Shown: positions 1 through 6,258, counted from the stretch's first letter. The stretch: 21,065 nucleotides of DNA from Chara braunii (GCA_003427395.1 BFEA01000654.1:703821-724885), one strand, 5' to 3'. Made by a program: numbers and translations. Notes: generated by a model from the sequence alone, not told the origin.

Positions 1-13
1 CCCCCCCCCCCCC

Positions 14-142
14 TAATACAGACTGTTGTATCGTTCCAAAGTTAACGGATGTCCCGAAGGGCTTTTTTTGTTTTTTTTGTTTTTTGCTCTAGTACAGACT
101 GTTGTAATACTCCAGGAATATAATAATACTAACATGTGCGTG
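14..142. repeat. 5' flank of a duplicated block, with T-rich run
   Basis: The motif ACAGACTGTTGTA appears twice here (near 18 and 96) and again, diverged, near 596. The second occurrence continues through a CAGGAATAT motif into the foldback element at 143. The same order (ACAG..GTTGT, CCAGGAATAT, AACATGT, then the foldback element) is repeated at 591-764, so about 93-310 and 591-795 look like two copies of one segment. The first 13 bases are a C run at the window edge and may be an assembly artefact. No gene is seen. Confidence 0.55.
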
Positions 143-264
143 CTAACCTTCTTCCCCCGAAGATTATGTATGCGGTCATTATAACTGTATTTGATGTATC
201 GTTCAGTTTGAATACTCAGCTATAATGAATGACCACATACGTTGTATTCGGGGGAAGAAGGTAG
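143..264. mobile_element. Foldback MITE, family F, copy 1
   Basis: The left arm begins CTAACCTTCTTCCCCCGAAG and continues through GCGGTCATTATAACTGTATTTG. The right arm is its imperfect reverse complement, containing CAGCTATAATG and ending TTCGGGGGAAGAAGGTAG. The arms are about 50 bp around a short centre with GTTCAGTTTGAATAC. The element is about 120 bp, too short to encode anything. The same structure recurs more than ten times in the window. Termini of the form TA-CC.TCTTC / GAAG..GG-TA would fit a TA target duplication as in Tc1/mariner-type MITEs, but that assignment is inferred. Confidence 0.8.
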
Positions 265-290
265 GTAGCACATTTTATTAATCAAGTTCA

Positions 291-322
291 GACCGTACGT
301 TGCATTCGGCGGAAGAAGGTAG
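291..322. mobile_element. Family F, solitary right arm
   Basis: GACCGTACGTTGCATTCGG followed by CGGAAGAAGGTAG matches only the right arm of family F. No left arm precedes it within the expected distance, so this is a truncated or recombined half copy next to copy 1. Confidence 0.6.
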
Positions 323-590
323 TTCTCTTTCTTTCTTTTGCTTTGTCGGAAAGTCTGGTGGTGGTGGTCCCGCAAGGAAGGAGGATCTGGGGAGAAGCCC
401 CCTGAGGAGTGAGTGCCAGGAATGCAGCAGCCTGATTAGCCGAAACGCCCCCTGAGGGGAAATTGCGCCTTCTTTTTTCTGAGAGCTGTACACGCGGAGA
501 AGAAATGCAAATCTGTTGATGCTTGTATTACGACAAGCAGTCTATGACCACTGTTTTCACTATTCTTCTTTTTCTTCTTTTTATTCTCCC
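323..590. other. Unassigned stretch, no gene seen
   Basis: This segment contains GTGGTGGTGGTCCCGC and two CCCCTGAGG motifs, then a T/C-rich stretch near 560-590. The reading frames across it are short and lack coding character. I recognise no repeat family or RNA gene in it. Confidence 0.4.
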
Positions 591-642
591 ACTAATACAG
601 TATGTTGTTAGTACGCCAGGAATATGAGAACATGTATGAATG

Positions 643-764
643 ACCTTCTTCTCCTGAATACTACGTATGCGGCGGTCATTATTGCTGTGTATTGAGACGT
701 CGTTCAGTCTAAATACAGCTATAATGACCGCATAGGGTTGTATTCGGGGGAAGATGGTGGGTAG
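643..764. mobile_element. Foldback MITE, family F, copy 2
   Basis: The left arm is ACCTTCTTCTCCTGAATA and continues through GCGGTCATTATTGCTGTGTATT. The right arm contains AATACAGCTATAATGACCGC and ends TTCGGGGGAAGATGGTGGGTAG. It lies in the same sequence context as copy 1, with a matching AGTACAG..CAGGAATAT block before it and GTAG.GCATTT..TAATCAAGT after it. It is therefore probably a paralogous copy of the whole 93-310 segment rather than an independent insertion. Confidence 0.78.
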
Positions 765-837
765 TGCATTTACTAATCAAGTCAGACGCGGGTACGCTTG
801 CCACGTAGGACGAATTGGAGAGAGAGACGAGATGATA

Positions 838-944
838 CTACCGGCTTCCCCCGTTATGCACCCTGATTCTGAATGTATACAAGCTATCTTTCCGTCCTCA
901 TGCAGCCAAAATGAAAGTGCGATATGTTCGGGGGAAGACGGGAG
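838..944. mobile_element. Foldback-like element, family F variant B
   Basis: It opens CTACCGGCTTCCCCCGTTAT and closes ATGTTCGGGGGAAGACGGGAG, so its ends are those of family F. The interior differs: CACCCTGATTCTGAATGTATAC and AAGCTATCTTTCCG, with little complementarity between arms. The same interior recurs near 7880 (ATGAATGTATACAAGCTACC) and, reversed, at 12794-12906 (GGCTTGTATACATTCAGAAT). This points to a sister subfamily. Confidence 0.6.
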
Positions 945-968
945 TTATCCTATTACTATAAGTGTCAT

Positions 969-1082
969 CTACCCGTCGTCACCCGAATAGAACGTACTGT
1001 CATTATATAGCCGTATTTGGCTCACCTGTTAGTCCAGATGCAGCAGAAATGATCGTGCGGTCTATTCAGGGGAAGAAGGTAG
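969..1082. mobile_element. Foldback MITE, family F, copy 3
   Basis: It begins CTACCCGTCGTCACCCGAAT, continues AGAACGTACTGTCATTATA, and ends CGTGCGGTCTATTCAGGGGA then AGAAGGTAG. The right arm has decayed around the CAGCAGAAATGATCG segment compared with the consensus AGCTATAATGACCG. Confidence 0.75.
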
Positions 1083-1553
1083 TCTGCATAATTCATTGTC
1101 TTGTATCGTTTGTCATCATTCTTTATTTATATATATTTTTATATTTTTTGTTTTAAATTTCTATGGTTCATATGCTTCGAGTAGCGGAATTTCGTGATTA
1201 CCGCTAATCACGTTGTTTGATTCTCCCACGAGCGCACGGCAGAAAGCACCTGGACGTGCCGGACGTCAAGGTGAGTGTCGCCTCCCCGTGATGTCGTCGA
1301 GGTACCTTCTGCTGGCATTGGCGTGCGGGTGGAATTCCTCACGTGTTAATGGCAAGTGCAGAACGGGTCCATTTTTACTGTAATACTCACGCATGAAATC
1401 AAAATATTGAATACATAGATGCATGTGATATATAATGTAAAAAAAAAAGAAAAACCGAGTAAAAAGATAAAAAATAAATATATAAAAAAAGAAACCAAGG
1501 AAGGAAAAACACAAAAAAAAAGAAACTCGAGAAAAAATAAAAAATAAGAAAGG
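1083..1553. other. Unassigned, with small hairpin and A-rich tract
   Basis: No gene is seen. A perfect 7-bp stem GTGATTA / TAATCAC with loop CCGC lies at 1194-1211. From about 1438 to 1560 the top strand is A-rich with purine interruptions. The frames on the bottom strand here translate to low-complexity phenylalanine runs and are not credible proteins. Confidence 0.45.
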
Positions 1554-1885
1554 AAAATATGTTATGTGGGATGGTAATTGGATTATCTGTGGGATGTGTC
1601 ACTTGCTTCGTCTGTTTAATAGGCTTTCTTCTTCTGTGAGGTTTGGTTTCCTCCGCCTTTTCTTTACCTCTCTGCCTTTTGGCTGCGTGCAAGTGGGTCT
1701 TTATGACACACGGGGATGGGGGCAGCCAGCGCTCAACCTGTCTGTCATCCACGTGGCTGGCCTTGTACGTGAAAGGTGATGAACAGGTGGGGCTTTCCTT
1801 CCTTCTTTTCCTTTCCTTGTTTTGCTTTCTTCCGCCTTGGCGCTCTGATTTACAGTGTGACGATATGACGATATATATGTGGGAA
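1554..1885 (+). repeat. Interspersed repeat family D, diverged copy 1
   Basis: Shared landmarks with the other D copies, in order: TGCCTTTTGGCTGCGTGCAA, GTGGGTC, ATGACACACGGGG, GGGGGCAGCC, CCACGTGG, GGCCTTGTACG, TGAACAGG, then a T/C-rich stretch, GGCGCTCTGATTTACAGTG and GACGATAT. Other copies are at 1985-2406 (+), 2407-2830 (-) and 16930-17345 (+). No protein can be read consistently through the copies. The copy is more diverged than the others at its 5' end. Confidence 0.7.
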
Positions 1886-1984
1886 TCATCATCTAGGATT
1901 GTTTTTTATGATGTCCCGGTACGAATTGCTTACGATGGACTTAGCCGAATAGGAATACCAACTTCTTGATGTCGAACAAGGCCA

Positions 1985-2406
1985 TCTGCTGTGTATAGAT
2001 ATGTATCTGGGACTTTTTTTGATTTCTTTGCAGACAAGAATGTTTTGACATCCTGGTTGGTCTTGTCCCGTCGTTTGGCCTGTGTTGGGGCGGTGCTTGC
2101 ATGTGGGACTTGTCGTCATCTGGGATCTGTTTTGTTGCCCCCTGTTCTGTTTTATTTGGCTGTTCCCTTCCTCTTTTCTTTGCCTCTTTGCCTTTTGGCT
2201 GTGTGCAAGTGGGTCGATATGACACACGGGGGTGGGGGCAGTCGCCGCTCAAACCTACATCCACGTGGGCGGCCTTGTACGCAAGAGGTTCTGAACAGGG
2301 GGAGTCTTGTAAGGAAGAAGATAAAAAATGAATTGATATCTTTTTTGTTTCCTTTTGTTTTTTTTTTCGCTTTTGCGCTCTGATATTCATGTGACGATAT
2401 ATATAT
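1985..2406 (+). repeat. Family D, copy 2 (left palindrome arm)
   Basis: This is the fullest D copy. Landmarks: TTGGTCTTGTCCCGTCGTTT, GGCGGTGCTTGCATGTGGGA, TTGCCTTTTGGCTGTGTGCA, TATGACACACGGGGGTGGGG, ATCCACGTGGGCGGCCTTGT, ACGCAAGAGGTTCTGAACAG, then a T-rich run and GCGCTCTGATATTC, ending GTGACGATATATAT. The same terminal GTGACGATATA is found at one end of the ribozyme-like units, so the two sequence types share a junction. Confidence 0.8.
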
Positions 2407-2830
2407 ATTTATATATTGTCACAAGAATATCAGAGCGCAAATGCGAAAAAAAGTCAAAAAAAAGAAAAGAAAGAAAGAAAAAACTTCCTTATAACTCCCC
2501 CTGTTCAGAATCTCTTGCGTACAAGGCCGCCCACGTGGATGTAGCTTGAGCGGCGGCTGCCCCCACCCCCGTGTGTCATATCGACCCACTTGCACACAGC
2601 CAAAAGGCAAAGAGGCTAAGAAAAGAGGAAAGGAACAGCCAAATAATACAGAACAGAGGGCAACAAAACAGATCCCGGATGACAAGTCCCGCATGCAAGC
2701 ACCGCCCCAACACACACACGCCAAACGACGGGACAAGACCAACCAGGATGTCAAAACATTCTTGTCTGCAAAAAAAAAAAAAAAAAGTCCCAGATACATA
2801 TCTTTACACAGCAGATGGCCCTTGTTCAAC
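2407..2830 (-). repeat. Family D, copy 3 (right palindrome arm)
   Basis: This is the reverse complement of copy 2, joined to it tail to tail at an AT-rich centre. It keeps all D landmarks in reverse order, for example ACAAGGCCGCCCACGTGGAT and GCATGCAAGCACCGCC. Compared with copy 2 it differs mainly in poly(A) length (A-run at 2770-2786). Confidence 0.8.
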
Positions 2831-2903
2831 ATCAAGAAGTTGGTATATTCCTATTCGGCGTCATCGTAAGCAATTCGTACCGGGACATCATAAAAAATAT
2901 ATA

Positions 2904-3136
2904 TATCGTCGTCTCTCGCAACGAATTTGCCTTGATTGGTGGCCTCATATGATTCACAAATGGATTGCTTTATTTTTCTCTGTTTTTTAAATGTTTAACC
3001 TCCAATCCTTTTTTTGGAATTTCCTTTTTAAGCACTGATTCGGGAAAAAAATTATACCCTTTACATAGGTTTTTTTTTTTTTTTTTGGGCGGGGGCATAC
3101 AGTATTTATATTTATATGTAATATAGATTCACAGTG
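2904..3136. other. Unassigned AT-rich stretch
   Basis: No gene or recognised repeat is seen. It contains T runs (longest near 3070-3086) and ends in AT-rich sequence leading into the ACAGTGTGACAATATATA motif seen at D and ribozyme-unit junctions. Confidence 0.4.
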
Positions 3137-3152
3137 TGACAATATATATTTG

Positions 3153-3300
3153 TGACGATATATATGTATACAGCCTCCTGATGAGTCGGTGAAACTCCGA
3201 CGAAACCGTATGTAGCAAGCGTACCCTCGTTTGTTGTCCTCTTCTCCCTCCCTCCCTCTCTGCCTGCGGTTTATCGGCCAGCTTTGTTTGGCGATATATA
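3153..3300 (+). ncRNA. Hammerhead-ribozyme-like unit, copy a
   Basis: Direct reading: CTGATGA at 3178-3184, stem II GTCGG (3185-3189) with CCGAC (3197-3201) closed by TGAAACT, then GAAAC at 3202-3206. These are the conserved core elements of a hammerhead self-cleaving ribozyme in canonical order and spacing. Downstream lies the unit body with CCCTCGTTTGTTGTCCTCTT, a CTGCC..GGTTTATCGG.CAG hairpin remnant, and GGCGATATATATA. Stem III is weak in this copy (ACC-GTA-TGT, then A), and I cannot pair a convincing stem I. It may be a decayed ribozyme. It is the left arm of the inverted pair ending at 3540. Confidence 0.6.
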
Positions 3301-3380
3301 TATATGTACATAGGAAAGAAGGAAGGAAAGCTCCGCCTGTTCATCACCTCTTACGTACAAGGCCGGCCACGTGGGATATC

Positions 3381-3522
3381 GTCAGACAGAGCTGCCTACG
3401 GTAAACCGTAGTGGCAGAGAGGGAGGGAGGGAGGGGGAGAAGAGGACAACAAACGAGGGAGGGGCTGTGACAAACGGTTTCGTTGGAGTGTCACGGACTG
3501 ACTCATCAGGAGGCTGAACCTA
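3381..3522 (-). ncRNA. Hammerhead-ribozyme-like unit, copy b (degenerate)
   Basis: On the minus strand CTGATGA is complementary to 3503-3509 and GAAAC to 3477-3481. The region between reads GTCAGTCCGTGACACTCCAAC, so stem II is broken and longer than in copies a and g. Then follow CGTTTGTCACAGCCCC and the unit body, ending in the hairpin segment complementary to GCCTACGGTAAACCGT..GGCAG. The core survives but the helix does not, so self-cleavage is unlikely for this copy. Confidence 0.5.
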
Positions 3523-3540
3523 TATATGTATACATACAGT

Positions 3541-3663
3541 ATGTATGACATGCTGAGGACGAATTAGTCTTGGTGCTGTGCACCTGAGCTGGGTCTGCTT
3601 GGCCCAAGGCTCCTTTAAGAGGGTTGGGAAGGGGGATTAAAAACGTTTTTACCGTGCACTTAG
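3541..3663. other. Unassigned stretch
   Basis: No gene is seen. It includes GGTGCTGTGCACC (a short palindrome) near 3571 and GGGTTGGGAAGGGGG near 3621. I recognise no family. Confidence 0.35.
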
Positions 3664-3761
3664 GGTCAGATTCAGTCTCCTAGTCACTCCATGAAGTCGC
3701 AGGAGGAATGTCTTCTGCCCTTGTGGTACTTTTCCGGTCACTCCGGAGACTGAATCTGACC
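3664..3761. mobile_element. 98-bp hairpin element with 17-bp inverted repeats
   Basis: GGTCAGATTCAGTCTCC at 3664-3680 is the exact reverse complement of GGAGACTGAATCTGACC at 3745-3761. The interior contains AGTCACTCC and its near-mirror GGTCACTCC, plus GCAGGAGGAATG. This is the size and shape of a small MITE. The flanks show no obvious target duplication beyond repeated GACC. Confidence 0.65.
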
Positions 3762-3799
3762 TGACCGAAAAATCGACACCTTGTAGGTAAATTCTTACC

Positions 3800-3945
3800 C
3801 TAAAATGGACGTGTATCTCTGGCCGTGATTGCAGTCAGATTCTTCTTGATCTGGCCGTAATTGCAGTCAGATTCATCTTGATCTGGCCGTATTTGCAGTC
3901 AGATTCATTCAGGAAAGTACTAGTGTGAGTATACCCTAAGACGAT
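3800..3945 (+). repeat. Interspersed repeat family E with 32-bp tandem core
   Basis: Three tandem copies start at 3819, 3851 and 3883 (period 32), each CTGGCCGT.ATTGCAGTCAGATTC. They are followed by ATTCAGGAAAGTACTAGTGTGA and GTATACCCTAAGACG. The same series without tandem expansion is at 12683-12782, and a reverse copy at 18847-18915. Shorter tails (ACTAGGACTCTTT with GGGCAT..TCG) are scattered over 12230-12500. No coding sequence. Confidence 0.65.
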
Positions 3946-3987
3946 TAGCTCAGTTCTCAACGTGCATGAATGGATCACTACTTCCCG
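3943..3987 (+). repeat. tRNA-like SINE head fragment
   Basis: GATTAGCTCAGTTCTCAACG resembles a pol III A box region (TAGCTCAGT). It is followed by GTGCATGAATGG, which resembles the CGATGAACTGTGG of the SINE at 11215. There is no B box before the sequence runs into the C/T minisatellite, so this is at most a truncated SINE. Confidence 0.4.
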
Positions 3988-4272
3988 ATCCCACCTCCCT
4001 CTCCCTCTCCCTCTCCCTCTCCCTTGGCTTTTCTTTTCTTAATTTTACCTCCCTCTCCCTCTCCCTCTCCCTCTCCCTTCGCTTTTTTTTCTTAATTTTA
4101 CCTCTACCTCCCTCTCCCTCTCCCTTCGCTTTTTTTTTTTAATAATTTTACCTCCCTCTCCCTCTCCCTTCGCTTTTTTTTTCTTAATTTCACCTCCCTC
4201 TCCCTCTCCCTTCGCTTTTTTTTTCTTAATTTTATCTTCCTCTCCCTCTCCCTCTCCCTCTCCTTTCGTTTT
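3988..4272. repeat. C/T-rich minisatellite
   Basis: It is an alternation of CTCCCTCTCCCTCTCCCT blocks and CGCTTTTTTTTCTTAATTTT blocks, repeated about six times with variable CCCTCT copy number. On the minus strand it reads as A-rich tail plus GGGAGAGGGAGAGG. This matches what flanks the SINE copies at 4305-4500, so the array may be expanded SINE tail or head sequence. The strand asymmetry (all pyrimidine) could permit triplex formation; that is inference. Confidence 0.75.
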
Positions 4273-4299
4273 TTTTCCCTTAATTTTTTAAAATTTCAC

Positions 4300-4372
4300 T
4301 CATCTAGTTTCATCATCTGGATTCGGACTTAGGTCTGTATTTCAGCGGTTCATGGGTGTACCATCCCTCTCC
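4300..4372 (-). repeat. tRNA-derived SINE, copy (minus)
   Basis: On the minus strand: GGTACACCCATGAACCGCTG, AAATACAGACC, then AAGTCCGAATCC (B-box-like) followed by AGATGATGAAACTAGATGAG and an A-rich tail. The next copies at 4430-4497 and 4580-4668 share the CCCAT.AAC..TGAAA and the AAACTAG..GAGTG 3' section. The tRNA-like A box is missing or truncated in this copy. Confidence 0.6.
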
Positions 4373-4424
4373 CTTGGCTTGTCTTTTCTCTCCCTTTCTT
4401 TTTTATTTTTATTTTTAATTTCAC

Positions 4425-4497
4425 TCTACTAGTTTTATAATGTGGACTCGAACGTAGGTCTCTGTATTTCAACAGTTGATGGGTGCACCATCCCTCT
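4425..4497 (-). repeat. tRNA-derived SINE, copy (minus)
   Basis: On the minus strand: GGTGCACCCATCAACTGTTG, AAATACAGAGACC, TACGTTCGAGTCC (B-box-like), then AAAACTAGTAGAGTGAAATT and an A-rich tail. It begins with the same GGGAGAGGGATGGT segment as the 4300-4372 copy, so the two may be tandemly arranged units. Confidence 0.6.
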
Positions 4498-4539
4498 CCC
4501 TCTTCTCTCTTCCGCAAAAAAAATGATTTCACTCATCTA

Positions 4540-4580
4540 GTTTTTATTATTATTATTTATTTATTATTATTATTATTATT
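4540..4580. repeat. (TTA)n microsatellite, SINE tail
   Basis: TTATTATTATT runs with interruptions sit directly at the 3' end (minus strand) of the SINE at 4580-4668, as simple repeats grown from SINE tails often do. Confidence 0.75.
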
Positions 4581-4668
4581 ATTTTTTCACTCGTCTAGTT
4601 TCATCATCTGGATTCGAACTAAGGCAGAAGTTTCAATAGTTCATGGGAGTACCAGGTGCGCTACCGTC
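4580..4668 (-). repeat. tRNA-derived SINE, copy (minus)
   Basis: On the minus strand: GTAGCGCACCTGGTA (A-box-like), CTCCCATGAACTATTGAAAC, TTAGTTCGAATCC (B box), then AGATGATGAAACTAGACGAG and a tail of AAT repeats (the TTA/ATT microsatellite at 4540-4580). This is the best preserved of the three neighbouring copies, because both pol III box-like motifs are present. Its tRNA ancestor cannot be named safely. Confidence 0.65.
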
Positions 4669-4778
4669 TTCACCGGAACGCCGCCCGGTCATGAAAGCTG
4701 CTGCATCTGGACTGAAAGTTGCCCTGAATGCACACAGCTATAATGACCGGGGGCGTTCTATTCGGGTAAAGACGGCAG
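4661..4778. mobile_element. Foldback MITE, family F, copy 4
   Basis: It begins CTACCGTCTTCACCGGAACG and CCCGGTCATGAAAGCTG, and ends CACAGCTATAATGACCGGGG then GCGTTCTATTCGGGTAAAGACGG. The centre TCTGGACTGAAAGTTG is the usual family F centre. It abuts or slightly overlaps the SINE A box, suggesting insertion into or beside it. Confidence 0.78.
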
Positions 4779-4866
4779 GGTCGATGTTTTTTTTTTCCTC
4801 ACTTCCCTTCTCCTTGCCACAAAAAGGGGTAAAGTAAGATCCGTCAATGCTTGTAATCTCTTGATA

Positions 4867-4963
4867 CTACCGTCTTCCCCCGAATAGAACACGTACGGTA
4901 ATTAGCTCTGAATGTGGACAGAAAGTTGGCCCAATTACAGCGCTATAAAATGAACGTACGTTT
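4867..4963. mobile_element. Foldback MITE, family F, copy 5 (right arm incomplete)
   Basis: CTACCGTCTTCCCCCGAATA followed by GAACACGTACGGTAATTAGC, then the centre GACAGAAAGTTGG and the start of the right arm ACAGCGCTATAAAATGAACG. The right arm then runs into a T tract at 4964 and the terminal GAAGACGG is missing. Confidence 0.7.
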
Positions 4964-5029
4964 TTTTTTTCGTGTGGAAGGCGGTACGTGGTAGAACTTG
5001 CACCGTTTTGGTCGGGCATGTCTCTTTTG

Positions 5030-5095
5030 ACTGCCGCCCGTATTCTCCCGAATAGAACGCACGGTCTTTATAGCTGTATGTACTAGGTGCAACTC
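5030..5095. mobile_element. Family F, left arm only
   Basis: CCGTATTCTCCCGAATAGAA and CGCACGGTCTTTATAGCTGT match the left arm. The right arm is absent; the sequence continues into repeat C at 5131. Confidence 0.55.
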
Positions 5096-5130
5096 CCGGG
5101 GTAAATACATCGATGATGGACCTCGTTTCA

Positions 5131-5233
5131 CTACTACTCTCCACATGCACAGAAGACGACAAAATATGGCGGTGTATCTTTCCGTGTTCTAGCGGAAGAT
5201 TCATTCTCGTTTTGCACATTTGATGAGTAGTGG
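5131..5233 (+). mobile_element. Repeat C, copy 1
   Basis: Roughly 100 bp: CTACTCTCCACATGCA, GTGTATCTTTCCGTGTTCTA, GCGGAAGATTCATTCTCGTT, TTGCACATTTGATGAGTAG. It recurs at 7414-7517 (same strand) and 16613-16706 (opposite strand). The ends are imperfect inverted repeats (CTACTC..CACATGCA against TGCACATTTGATGAGTAG). This is the size and form of a short non-autonomous DNA element. Confidence 0.7.
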
Positions 5234-5264
5234 AGCGTGGAGGCCCAATGACCGTGCCTTGTAT

Positions 5265-5347
5265 TTCTTCTTTCTCTCTCTCCCTCTTCTTCTGTCTGTA
5301 GCAGTAGGTTTTCTGTCTCTTTCATATCTCTCTCATATCTCTCTCTT

Positions 5348-5400
<53 letters not shown>
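5265..5400. repeat. CT/CA compound microsatellite
   Basis: A pyrimidine-rich stretch (TCTCTCATATCTCTCTCTTT) passes into a CT run and then a clean CA run over about 5365-5400. Reading frames through it encode SHTHT or VCVCV strings and are artefacts. Confidence 0.95.
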
Positions 5401-5403
<3 letters not shown>

Positions 5404-5439
5404 CGCACTGCGGGGAGGGGGGAGAGGGAGGGGGGGCAA

Positions 5440-5480
5440 GTCAGGAGTTCGAATCCCTGATAGCATCAGATAAATAGGAG
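5440..5480 (+). repeat. Possible SINE B-box fragment
   Basis: GGAGTTCGAATCCCTGATAG contains a good B-box match (GTTCGAATCC) and is flanked by CTGATAGCATCAG, a small hairpin. Upstream is a G-rich run with no A box. It may be the 3' half of a tRNA-like SINE. Confidence 0.35.
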
Positions 5481-5750
5481 ACAAATGACTTAGAGGAGAG
5501 GGACTTTTTAGGCCTCTTGTTTCTGTTGTTCCTCTTCGCGGCGGCGGACATATATATATTTTCATCAAATTCCGTTTTTTTTTTTTTTCCCACCCCCAGC
5601 AATTATCTTTTCTAGGACGACCGCAACTCGTTTGCTACTCGATTGGGAAAAAAAAATAAAAATAAAATAAAATCGTTTGGTACCCCACTTTAGATGCGCG
5701 TCTGATAACTGGTCGTCGCTAAACGACAAGCAAGCCAACGGGAACGGCGC

Positions 5751-5831
5751 AAGGATGACACGCATAAAATGGACGCTATACGCAAGCGGCTGCGTATAGC
5801 GTCCATTTCTAGATTTATGCGTGTCATCCTT
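5751..5831. ncRNA. U6 snRNA-derived inverted repeat (pseudogene hairpin)
   Basis: The left arm 5751-5784 starts AAGGATGACACGCATAAA, which is the 3' half of U6 snRNA after the internal stem-loop, then ATGGACGCTATACGCA. A 6-base loop AGCGGC follows. The right arm 5791-5831 is the exact complement except for a 7-base insert. On the minus strand the right arm reads AAGGATGACACGCATAAATC then TAGAAATGGAC, which resembles a plant-type U6 3' end (AAATCGAGAAATGG) as I recall it. The left arm lacks TCTAGAA of that series. A U6 3' fragment therefore exists here as a head-to-head pair. It cannot be a functional U6 because the 5' stem, ACAGAGA box and most of the internal stem-loop are missing. Confidence 0.75.
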
Positions 5832-6008
5832 TTTTTTTTTTTTTTTTTTAATTTTTAATTTTTTGCGCTCATCCACTCGTACCCCACTTGTTTGATTTCT
5901 GTATGCGCTCATCCCCACGCCTACCCCCGGGCGCGGGGGTGGGGTTAGTGTACTTATTAGCCGCCTGACCTGACGGTTTGTTGCCTTCAATTCAAAGAAA
6001 AAGATGAA
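5832..6008. other. Sequence between two U6-derived copies
   Basis: It begins with a long T run. GCGCTCATCC occurs twice (near 5868 and 5904), followed by a C/G-rich stretch CCTACCCCCGGGCGCGGGGG that can form a stem. No gene is seen. Confidence 0.45.
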
Positions 6009-6073
6009 CATGGGCCCCTGCGCAAGGATGACACGAACAAATCACGAAATGGGCCCAAAAAAAAAAAAAAAAA
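6009..6073 (+). pseudogene. U6 snRNA 3'-half retropseudogene
   Basis: CATGGGCCCCTGCGCAAGGA then TGACACGAACAAATCACGAA and ATGGGCCC, followed by a run of As. It covers U6 from just before the GCCCCTGCGCAAGGATGACACG internal stem-loop to the 3' end. There is one extra G and several substitutions in the 3' tail. The A run directly after the 3' end suggests a reverse-transcribed copy. The 5' half including ACAGAGA is absent. Confidence 0.7.
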
Positions 6074-6140
6074 TCCGAAATGCTGGTAGTCTTCTTTTTT
6101 TTGTTTTCCCTCATGGCTTTTACAAATCCCATTAGGGGGA

Positions 6141-6258
6141 GGGAAGCACCCGTTCGGTCCCTTGCTGTGTTTCCCTTGTTCAGACAGACTCATGGGGGGG
6201 GGAAGCAGCCGCTCGAGCCCTTCCTGTGTGTCCTTTGTTCAGACAGACTCATGAGTGA
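6141..6258 (+). repeat. Two-copy 60-bp tandem repeat
   Basis: GGGAAGCACCCGTTCGGTCC..CTTGTTCAGACAGACTCATG at 6141-6200 is repeated at 6201-6258 as GGAAGCAGCCGCTCGAGCCC..TTTGTTCAGACAGACTCATG. The period is 60. An open frame crosses both copies but has no recognisable product. Confidence 0.8.

Larger units (their letters stand above)
1902..2903. repeat. About 1-kb near-continuous palindrome of family D
   Basis: The left arm (1902-2406) and right arm (2407-2903) are reverse complements over almost their whole length. Matching pairs include: TTTTTTATGATGTCCCGGTA (1902 on) with TACCGGGACATCATAAAAAA (2878 on); CCAACTTCTTGATGTCGAAC with GTTCAACATCAAGAAGTTGG; the TGACACACGGGGGTGGGGGC segment with its complement near 2560; and CTGATATTCATGTGACGATA with TATTGTCACAAGAATATCAG at the centre. 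The spacer is almost nil. Small differences between the arms (indels in A/T runs and point changes) argue against a simple assembly mirror artefact. Confidence 0.85.
3137..3540. mobile_element. Foldback: ribozyme unit / D fragment / inverted ribozyme unit
   Basis: A plus-strand ribozyme-like unit (3153-3300) faces a minus-strand unit (3381-3522). The outer ends both carry CAGCCTCCTGATGAG (in opposite orientations) and lead into ATATATGTATAC on both sides. The inner ends are GCGATATATATA and GATATCGTC. Between them is a piece of family D in reverse (AGCTCCGCCTGTTCATCACC, TTACGTACAAGGCCGGCCAC). The arrangement is that of a non-autonomous element with long terminal inverted repeats. No target duplication is clear because the flanks are TA-rich. 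Confidence 0.6.

Noticed and set aside
1941-2990. 130-150 residue frames on both strands of the 1-kb palindrome
   Set aside because: They mirror each other because the DNA is palindromic, and the diverged D copies at 1554 and 16930 do not preserve the frame.
3552-3575. CTGAGGACGAA, superficially like a hammerhead core
   Set aside because: CTGATGA is not present, there is no stem II between the two halves and no GAAA at the right distance.
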